Assembly (NCBI GenBank): GCA_002494645.1
Contig: DACE01000008.1
Span: 1 to 32,794 of the forward strand
Source of the DNA: Euryarchaeota archaeon UBA256
GTDB taxonomy: Archaea > Thermoplasmatota > Poseidoniia > Poseidoniales > Poseidoniaceae
Reading direction: 5' to 3'
Length of the DNA: 32,794 bases
In this document: one piece after another, positions 24,501 through 30,367 of the stretch
How the letters are laid out: each line of letters opens with the position of its first letter
Position numbering within the stretch: position 1 is the stretch's first letter
The notes under the pieces: generated by a model
What the model was told of the DNA's origin: nothing
The model's input: only the letters and a program-made list of their open reading frames with translations
The model's database searches: none
Program-made: the position numbers and the translations under genes

Positions 24501-25214
24501 GGACAAAAAGGTGTCATTGGACGCTTGGTAAACCAGGAAGACATGCCCTTTACTCAAGACGGTGTAGTTCCTGACCTCATCATCAATCCTCACGCCATTC
24601 CATCACGAATGACGGTTGCACACGTTCTCGAAATGATCGGTGGCAAAGTTGGTGCTATGGAAGGACGTCGCATTGACGGTACTGCATTCCGTGGTGAAAA
24701 GGAATCCAGTCTGCGTGACGGATTGGTTCGTAACGGCATGGATCACACCGGCCGTGAGATGATGATTAACGGAGAGACTGGCGAGGCATACCCCGCCGAT
24801 ATCTTCGTCGGATGCATCTTCTACCAACGCCTGCACCACTTGGTGAGTTCGAAGATTCACGCTCGCTCCCGTGGCCGTGTTCAAATCCTCACCCGCCAAC
24901 CGACCGAAGGCCGTGCCCGACAAGGTGGTCTCCGATTCGGTGAGATGGAACGTGACTGTCTCATCGCACACGGTGCATCAATGGTCATCAAGGACCGATT
25001 GTTGGATGAGTCGGACGGTATTGACATGTATGTCTGTGCCCAATCCGGTCACATCGCTTGGTACGACCCGAAGCGTGGTACCTACGTCAGCCCGATACAC
25101 GGGGATGGCGCTGAAGTCTACAAGGTACAGACTTCATATGCATTCAAGCTCCTTCTGGACGAAATGAAGAGTTTAGGAGTGGCCATGCGCCTTGAACTGG
25201 AGGATCGAAAATGA
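21597..25214 (+). CDS. rpoB: RNA polymerase subunit B (Rpo2), unsplit
   Basis: This 1205-residue second-largest subunit is in one piece, as in Thermoplasmata, unlike the B'/B'' split of many methanogens and halophiles. Hallmarks are ERVLISMEDLAPNRV near residue 190, LHPTQWGRLCPNETPEGQNCGL (near 482-503), SLIPYPEHNSTPRVTGG, GYNMQDAVIMNKGSI, VGKTSPPRFLEE, KFASRHGQKGVIG near residue 965 and RFGEMERDCLIAHGAS near the end. They form the catalytic and hybrid-binding core. The C-terminal clamp, which usually binds zinc with two CxxC pairs, here reads VCAQSGH and later SPIHGDG, so only one of four cysteines remains. A GAGGAGAGG site precedes the ATG. The stop overlaps rpoA1 by four bases. Confidence 0.97.
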   Translation: MQEIIQAFFKERSLVNHQLASYNDCIPASESSLSRMERIIRNIRVGTDEDFNDDEGGYIKLDVAEQDIVIRLKNVKLGQPTVKEANGALNPSTPMECRLRKLTYMSPVTIDFTIKRNGVPSPTEAGVAVGNMPIMVRSERCNLHAKHIAGDRVLNPTTSDEDKTTWHEMLQKKGEDPLDPGGYFIINGTERVLISMEDLAPNRVTVEINKRYAKQTEVAKIFSQKDGMRKPLTVEKRRDGMLMVKISTAGTTAIPVVMLMRALGVENDQQIFQAIAGNTDSFKFIVANINEVNDNEEYKVVTTEESHQWLEKKFAAGQQKEYREARVNQLLDRELLPHLGDQAEDREKKAIYLGRIVRQVLEMAIEGRDPNDKDHYANKRVRLAGDLIEDLFRVSAGQLARDLKYQLERHHNRKRELKITSCLRPDVLTSKIMHALATGNWVGGRTGVSQLLDRTTYLAALSHMRRVTSPLVRSQPHFEARDLHPTQWGRLCPNETPEGQNCGLVKNAAQMIDISENIDEVEIRERLDELDVYQPDDWTDGDRIHVNGDIYGIHKRGVKLVDHFKSARRRGVIPSEVSIRHDSENKDIFINTDKGRILRPLLILYDGAPRLTQDHLARLNNGEMNFRSLVIEGVVEWVDAEEEEDLYIAPRPFVLPEMVPEGDSAGLAGRVIKHEDIEWMNLGEAQAEVAHLRANVCLPNGLWETTEFDVPLEYSSEHTHCEIDPQLVLGVCASLIPYPEHNSTPRVTGGTAMVKQSLGLPSANYRMRPDTRAHILHYPQRSITKTQAMATTNFDDRPGGQNFIVAIMSLHGYNMQDAVIMNKGSIDRALGRSTFNRTYNAERRRFPGGQVEEIEKPGSSKQEIKGLKTPEAYMHLEADGLPVPETSLEGGNVLVGKTSPPRFLEETSGGAFLMAQERRESSMLVRHGEKGWVDNVYVTESLDSGRLVRVMVRSHKVPEVGDKFASRHGQKGVIGRLVNQEDMPFTQDGVVPDLIINPHAIPSRMTVAHVLEMIGGKVGAMEGRRIDGTAFRGEKESSLRDGLVRNGMDHTGREMMINGETGEAYPADIFVGCIFYQRLHHLVSSKIHARSRGRVQILTRQPTEGRARQGGLRFGEMERDCLIAHGASMVIKDRLLDESDGIDMYVCAQSGHIAWYDPKRGTYVSPIHGDGAEVYKVQTSYAFKLLLDEMKSLGVAMRLELEDRK

Positions 25215-28200
25215 GCAGAAAGAGTACAATGATTCCAAAGCGAATCGCACAGATTCGTTTTGGCCTGATGGACCCCTTGGAAATTAAGAAGATGTCAGCA
25301 GTTGAAGTCAAAACTGCAGACACCTACAAGGACGACGGTCACGCCTACAAGCAAGGTCTGATGGACCCGCACATGGGTGTCATCGAACCCGGTTTGCTGT
25401 GCCCAACCGATAACTGTCAGTACCAAGACTCCCCTGGTCACTTCGGACACATCCAACTTGAACTGCCTGTGATTCACATCGGATTTGTGAGCCTCATCAA
25501 GACCGCTCTCAAGGCAACCTGCAACAGTTGCAGCCACATCCTGCTCCACAGCGAGCCAGGAACTGGCCCTACCGGAAACGATGAACAAGCAGAACAAGAT
25601 TACTACCGCAACCGAATTCGTGATGTCATCACAAAGCACGGTGTGGGTTCAACTGAGTTCTCAAAGATCATCAAGGAAGTTGAAAAGGTCACCTCTGGAA
25701 CCAAGCGAAAGGTGTGCATGCACTGTGGCGCAACCCAAGGTAAGATCATCCTCGACAAACCTACGACCTTCAAAGAGAAGCATGAAAACCCTGCTACTGA
25801 GCGAAAACTCAACCCTCGTGACGTTCGCGAATGGTTGAGCAGCATTCCACCCGAGCACCTCATTTTCATCGGTATGGACAAGCAAAACCGCCCAGAATGG
25901 ATTGTTCTCAAAGTCTTGCCTGTTCCACCAATTACGGTGCGACCATCCATCACCTTGGACAGCGGCGACCGTTCAGAAGACGATTTGACGCACAAATTGG
26001 TTGACGTTCTCCGTATCAATCAACGACTTCGTGAAAACCGTGACTCTGGTGCACCTCAACTCATCGTTGAAGACCTCTGGGAATTGCTGCAATACCACAT
26101 CACGACCTACTTCGACAACCAAACATCAGGAATTCCACCTGCGCGACATCGCTCAGGACGTACCCTCAAAACGCTGACACAGCGATTGAAAGGCAAGGAA
26201 GGACGATTCCGAAGCAACCTCTCCGGAAAGCGTGTTAACTTCTGTGCACGTTCAGTGATTTCACCTGACCCATACCTCAGCGTTAACGAAGTTGGTGTTC
26301 CAGAAAAGATCGCCAAGGAACTCACCGTTCCAATCCGTGTCACATCACGTAACCGAGAACAAATGCGACAAATGATTCTTCGTGGACCCGATGTTCACCC
26401 TGGTGTCAACTACATCATCCGTGGCGATGGACGCCGTGTGAAAATCAATCAACGCAGTCGCCTCATCAACGCAGGTTTCCGCTGTCACAACCCTGACTGC
26501 AACGAAGAGACAACCCTTCGCCCTGACCTGCACCAAGTGATGCCCGCACCAAACTTCCTACCCGGTTTGGTCATTCAGAAGCAAATTTCGCTGAGTGGCA
26601 TGGACCAAAGTCTCGAAGAAGTGACCTATACCGTCAATGACAATGCGACACTTCTGAACCTGCAAGGCGTCGACGAAAACGGAAAAATGCTTGCAGAAGA
26701 CGATCCTCGGGCCGTTCTCCACTACCGATGGATGCATGAGTTGGCTCAGGCCGATAAACCCAAGCAGGAACCCTTCCCAGAAGCTCTCGAAGTCACCTGC
26801 CCGCACTGTGGCAGTCCCTTCGATGAATGGACCGAAGAGCGAACCAACGTTGAAGACCGCCTTGCTACCGTTGACCGATACGGCAATCCTAAGCCAGGTC
26901 TACAGGTTGAGCGTCACTTGATCGACGGAGATGTTGCCATCTTCAACCGACAACCATCACTTCACAGGATGTCGATGATGGTCCACGAAGTCAGAGTCAT
27001 GGAAGGTCATACCTTCCGTTTCAATCTGGCCGTATGTACGCCCTACAACGCTGACTTTGACGGCGACGAGATGAACCTTCACGTGATTCAGTCCGAAGAA
27101 GCCCGCGCAGAAGCCAAGATTTTGATGCGTGTTCAAGAACACATTCTCACCCCTCGCTACGGCGGTGCGGTGATCGGCGGTATTCACGACCACATTTCCG
27201 GCGCATACTTGCTTTCACGACCTGGAACCTTGATTCGTCAAGCACATGGATTGGAGATGCTTGGTAACATCAACTACACGGGCAACTTGCCTGAAGTGGT
27301 CAAGGATGCTGACGGCAATGCCTCATTCCGAGGACATGATTTGATTTCATTGATTGTCCCAGACAACATCCACCTTCGCTTCCGCAGTCGTTCTAACGAC
27401 ATGGTGGTTGTCAAAGACGGTGCAGTTGACGGAACGCTCGACAAGCGAGCCATCGGTGCAGAAGATGGACGACTTTTGGACGCTATCGTTCAAACCAACG
27501 GTCCAGAACTTGGAGCAAAGTTCCTTGATGAGTTCACTCGACTTTCAATCGCAGCCTGTACCTCCCTTGGGTTCACGACAGGAATTGATGATGAAGACCT
27601 CTCTGATGAAGCCGTAGCAGCCATCAATGCTGCAAATTCCAGTGCACAAGACGAAGTCAACGCAGAACTCGAGAAGTTCGGTAAGAACGGCAAGGGCTAC
27701 GAAGCACGTCCTGGACGAACGCCTCGTGAAACCCTCGAAGAAAACATCATGCAAATGCTCGACAAAGGAAAGCAAGAAGCTGGTGACGCTGCAAAGGACG
27801 AACTCAATGAATCGGGTTCAACCAACGCCGCTGTCAACATGGCAATTTCCGGTGCTCGTGGTTCAATGGACAACCTCACCATGATGGCCGCTTCAATCGG
27901 TCAAGCAAAGGTTCGTGGAAAGCGTCTTGAGCGTGGATACGACGACCGTGTTCTACCTCACTTCAAGCGTGGAGGACGGGGTGCACTTGACCGTGGTTTC
28001 ATCGCCTCATCATTCAAGCGTGGTCTTGAACCGACGGAGTTCTTTATGCTCTCAGTTTCAGGACGTGAGTCTCTGGTCGATACTGCTGTCCGTACTGCAA
28101 AGTCAGGATACATGCAACGCCGACTCATCAACGCTATGGACGACTTGAAGGTCTACGATGACGACATGCTCTCCGTGCGTAACACTGCAAACCGTATCAT

Positions 28201-28402
28201 CCAGTTTAGCTACGGTGAAGACGGTATTGACCCCTCACGTGGTGTGCACGGCTCTCCGTTCAACATCGACGTGATCGTCGATGCCGCTCTCGGCACCGAA
28301 GGCGGTCTTGAGATGGACAACGAATCGTTCGAACGTGAAACTGTTGAGGAAGACCTTGGCGGTTGGGAATTCGAAGAAGAGAACGCAGGAGGTGAAAACT
28401 GA
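25211..28402 (+). CDS. rpoA1: RNA polymerase subunit A' (Rpo1N) with large cysteine-bearing insertion
   Basis: The 1063-residue subunit contains the catalytic NADFDGDEMNLH loop (about residues 613-624) that binds the two Mg ions, FNRQPSLHRMS (about 575-585) and the NLSGKRVNFCARSVISPDP lid/switch region. It ends after RIIQFSYGEDGIDP, the normal A'/A'' split point, plus an acidic tail. It exceeds typical archaeal A' (near 880-900) by about 170 residues. Most of the excess is an insertion at about residues 410-563, between GDGRRVKI and VERHLIDGD, holding the pairs CHNPDC and CPHC. The N-terminal zinc motif reads CPTDNC...SPGHFGH, with Ser where the third Cys is expected. CNSC and CMHC further on look intact. 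It overlaps rpoB by four bases and rpoA2 by one. Confidence 0.97.
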   Translation: MSRKSTMIPKRIAQIRFGLMDPLEIKKMSAVEVKTADTYKDDGHAYKQGLMDPHMGVIEPGLLCPTDNCQYQDSPGHFGHIQLELPVIHIGFVSLIKTALKATCNSCSHILLHSEPGTGPTGNDEQAEQDYYRNRIRDVITKHGVGSTEFSKIIKEVEKVTSGTKRKVCMHCGATQGKIILDKPTTFKEKHENPATERKLNPRDVREWLSSIPPEHLIFIGMDKQNRPEWIVLKVLPVPPITVRPSITLDSGDRSEDDLTHKLVDVLRINQRLRENRDSGAPQLIVEDLWELLQYHITTYFDNQTSGIPPARHRSGRTLKTLTQRLKGKEGRFRSNLSGKRVNFCARSVISPDPYLSVNEVGVPEKIAKELTVPIRVTSRNREQMRQMILRGPDVHPGVNYIIRGDGRRVKINQRSRLINAGFRCHNPDCNEETTLRPDLHQVMPAPNFLPGLVIQKQISLSGMDQSLEEVTYTVNDNATLLNLQGVDENGKMLAEDDPRAVLHYRWMHELAQADKPKQEPFPEALEVTCPHCGSPFDEWTEERTNVEDRLATVDRYGNPKPGLQVERHLIDGDVAIFNRQPSLHRMSMMVHEVRVMEGHTFRFNLAVCTPYNADFDGDEMNLHVIQSEEARAEAKILMRVQEHILTPRYGGAVIGGIHDHISGAYLLSRPGTLIRQAHGLEMLGNINYTGNLPEVVKDADGNASFRGHDLISLIVPDNIHLRFRSRSNDMVVVKDGAVDGTLDKRAIGAEDGRLLDAIVQTNGPELGAKFLDEFTRLSIAACTSLGFTTGIDDEDLSDEAVAAINAANSSAQDEVNAELEKFGKNGKGYEARPGRTPRETLEENIMQMLDKGKQEAGDAAKDELNESGSTNAAVNMAISGARGSMDNLTMMAASIGQAKVRGKRLERGYDDRVLPHFKRGGRGALDRGFIASSFKRGLEPTEFFMLSVSGRESLVDTAVRTAKSGYMQRRLINAMDDLKVYDDDMLSVRNTANRIIQFSYGEDGIDPSRGVHGSPFNIDVIVDAALGTEGGLEMDNESFERETVEEDLGGWEFEEENAGGEN
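28387..28395 (+). promoter_or_regulatory. Strong ribosome-binding site of rpoA2 inside rpoA1
   Basis: AGGAGGTGA ends six bases before the rpoA2 ATG at 28402. It confirms this start, and with it the unusual N-terminal extension of RpoA2, rather than an internal start nearer the conserved core. Confidence 0.75.
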
Positions 28403-29967
28403 TGGTCGTCAAGAGTGCAACCAAGAAGAAGCTCATGGATTTGGGCATTGATGAGAATTTCGCCCATGCTTTGGCGGATGACCGAAAGTGGGATGATGTC
28501 AAAATCATGACACAGAACGACATCGCTAAGATTTGCGAAACCGATTCCGAAACTGCAGGAAACATCCATTCCACCATCATCGCTGCAACCCAAAAAGGTC
28601 GTGACGGAGATGGAGATACTGGAGGACCAGTTACCAAGGTCCGTATGTCTGGACGACGCACTGCCCGACGAACACGCGCAAAGACTGTGGCTGACCTCGA
28701 GACCTATCAAGTCGAGGCAAAGTTGCAATCGATGGAAGACGAGCTCGCAGGCGACCCCGTTTACAAGTCACTTGTTGTAGCTGCAGAAGAGGCAGGTTCA
28801 CAGCGATTCACCAACCGAATCTTTTCAGATTTGACCATCGCTTGCCACCAACGTGGTAAGAAGAAACTGACCAAGCCCCAAGCGAAGAAGGTCATCAACG
28901 AAGCCATTGTTGCGCTCAACAAGGCCAGTATTGACCCCTACGAAGCAGCAGGTATCATTACCGCTCAGTCCATTGGTGAACCTGGAACACAGATGACCAT
29001 GCGTACCTTCCACTATGCTGGTGTCGCAACGGTGAACGTCACTCAAGGTCTTCCACGTATCATTGAGATTGTGGACGCCCGTAAGGTCCCACAAACACCA
29101 ACCATGACCATCCGTATGCTGGACAAGCAGAAGACTGACGGTAATGCCGCCAAGAAATTAGCAGCCGCTATCGAAGTCACCACAACGGTCAACATTGCCA
29201 GCCTCGATACCGACGTAGCACAGCGACGACTTGTCTTGAAGTTGAACAAAACCAACCTGAAGCAAAAAGGCATGTCGCCTGGTGAAGTCAAGGACAAACT
29301 CGAGCGAGCCACACGTCTCTTTGTACAACCTGACAAGGAAAAGAACCCGTCAACGTTGACCCTGATTCCAGGTGTTCACGACGAGACCGATCTGGCAGAA
29401 CTTGCTGATAACCCACCATCATACACGATGCTACTTCAACTTGAAGAGAAGATTCGCGACATGCGTCTCAAAGGTATCCCCGGTATTGAGCGTGCTAACG
29501 TTCAACTTGATGATAAAACGGGTGAATACTACCTTTCGACCATTGGAAGCAACCTTCAACGAGTGAGCGAGCTGGAGAATATTGACCGCGCTCGCACCTA
29601 CACCAACAACATCATTGAAATTTACAATTACTTGGGTATTGAGGCTGCTCGTCAAGCCATCATCAACGAACTCCAATTGACGTTGGATGGCGCTCGTCTC
29701 GAAGTTGACGTTCGTCACCTGCTCATGGTTTCCGACGTGATGACCTCTGAAGGTGAAGTCCGTGCAATTGGACGACACGGTGTATCGGGTACGAAGCACA
29801 GTATCCTCGCACGTGCGGCTTTCGAAGTCACCGTCAACCACCTGCTCAAGGCAGGTATTATCGGAGAGAAGGATTACTTGACGGGTGTTGCTGAGAACAT
29901 TATCGTGGGTCAACCCATTTCCTTGGGAACCGGTAGTGTTGCACTGTATTACATCCCTGAAGAATGA
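28402..29967 (+). CDS. rpoA2: RNA polymerase subunit A'' (Rpo1C) with N-terminal extension
   Basis: The 521-residue subunit has the bridge-helix/trigger-loop region AAGIITAQSIGEPGTQMTMRTFHYAGVA (split here: AQSIGEPGTQMT about residues 190-201, then RTFHYAGVATVNVTQGLPR) and IVDARKVPQTPTM after it. The C-terminal part has ARQAIINELQLTLDGA, VDVRHLLMVSDVMTSEG and RHGVSGTKHSILARAAFE. It completes the largest subunit with RpoA1. Archaeal A'' is usually near 390-400 residues. The excess lies mainly in an N-terminal extension of about 100 residues whose first 40-45 residues resemble the RpoH N-terminus, followed by a basic segment GRRTARRTRAKT. The strong ribosome-binding site at 28387-28395 supports translation from this ATG. 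The rpl30e gene follows 44 bases downstream. Confidence 0.97.
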   Translation: MVVKSATKKKLMDLGIDENFAHALADDRKWDDVKIMTQNDIAKICETDSETAGNIHSTIIAATQKGRDGDGDTGGPVTKVRMSGRRTARRTRAKTVADLETYQVEAKLQSMEDELAGDPVYKSLVVAAEEAGSQRFTNRIFSDLTIACHQRGKKKLTKPQAKKVINEAIVALNKASIDPYEAAGIITAQSIGEPGTQMTMRTFHYAGVATVNVTQGLPRIIEIVDARKVPQTPTMTIRMLDKQKTDGNAAKKLAAAIEVTTTVNIASLDTDVAQRRLVLKLNKTNLKQKGMSPGEVKDKLERATRLFVQPDKEKNPSTLTLIPGVHDETDLAELADNPPSYTMLLQLEEKIRDMRLKGIPGIERANVQLDDKTGEYYLSTIGSNLQRVSELENIDRARTYTNNIIEIYNYLGIEAARQAIINELQLTLDGARLEVDVRHLLMVSDVMTSEGEVRAIGRHGVSGTKHSILARAAFEVTVNHLLKAGIIGEKDYLTGVAENIIVGQPISLGTGSVALYYIPEE

Positions 29968-30011
29968 TGTTCCAACCATGAGAAACACATGTGGAGAATG
30001 GAGGAATAAAA

Positions 30012-30311
30012 ATGGATCTAAGCCGACAATTGAAAAATGCAATCGCAACAGGAAACCTGTTGTTTGGACAACGCCAAGCCAAAGATGCTTGTGAAGAAGG
30101 AGGAGCAAAAATGATCATCGTGGCAGCAAATTGCCCCGAAGATTACCTGGACGCTCTGCGAGCCGCTCACCCCGAAGTAACGATGCACCGTGCCCGCATG
30201 GTCAACCGAGAATTGGGCATTGCCTGCGGAAAGCCCTTCTCAGTTTCAACCATCACCGTTTTGGATGCAGGGGACAGTGATTTACTGGCCCTTGATTCAA
30301 ACATTGAGTGA
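30012..30311 (+). CDS. rpl30e: Ribosomal protein L30e
   Basis: GGAGG at 30000-30004 with 7-base spacing sets the start at ATG 30012. The 99-residue product reads MDLSRQLKNAIATGNLLFG (basic helix), then a segment with AKMIIVAANCPEDYLDALR (the second strand and helix, with the family's VVAANCP), and ends RELGIACGKPFSVSTITVLDAG, the typical L30e/L7Ae-fold C-terminus (ELG.ACGKPF). It is a large-subunit ribosomal protein that binds RNA kink-turns. Its place directly after rpoA2 is conserved in many archaea. Genes that often follow (nusA, rps12) are not here: a surface protein gene begins 56 bases downstream. Confidence 0.95.
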   Translation: MDLSRQLKNAIATGNLLFGQRQAKDACEEGGAKMIIVAANCPEDYLDALRAAHPEVTMHRARMVNRELGIACGKPFSVSTITVLDAGDSDLLALDSNIE

Positions 30312-30330
30312 ACCCGTTCAAACGAATCAA

Positions 30331-30350
30331 CAAAGGCTTGATGGCCTTTG
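30331..30350 (+). terminator. 7-bp hairpin downstream of rpl30e
   Basis: CAAAGGC and GCCTTTG (30331-30337, 30344-30350) form a perfect stem with a 6-base loop, 20 bases after the rpl30e stop and before the surface protein gene. No U-tract follows, and archaeal termination does not need hairpins, so it may be an RNA 3' end structure or only chance. Confidence 0.3.
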
Positions 30351-30367
30351 GTGATTAGCAGCGAATC

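Noticed and set aside
26430..26905. Intein in RpoA1
   Set aside because: The inserted segment is only about 150 residues, lacks intein end blocks (N-terminal Cys/Ser with block B, and HN at the C-terminal end) and contains two Cys pairs instead. A domain insertion fits better.
29431..30108. 225-codon minus-strand frame opposite rpoA2 and rpl30e
   Set aside because: The opposite strand encodes strongly conserved polymerase sequence and L30e. The antisense product is low in recognisable structure.
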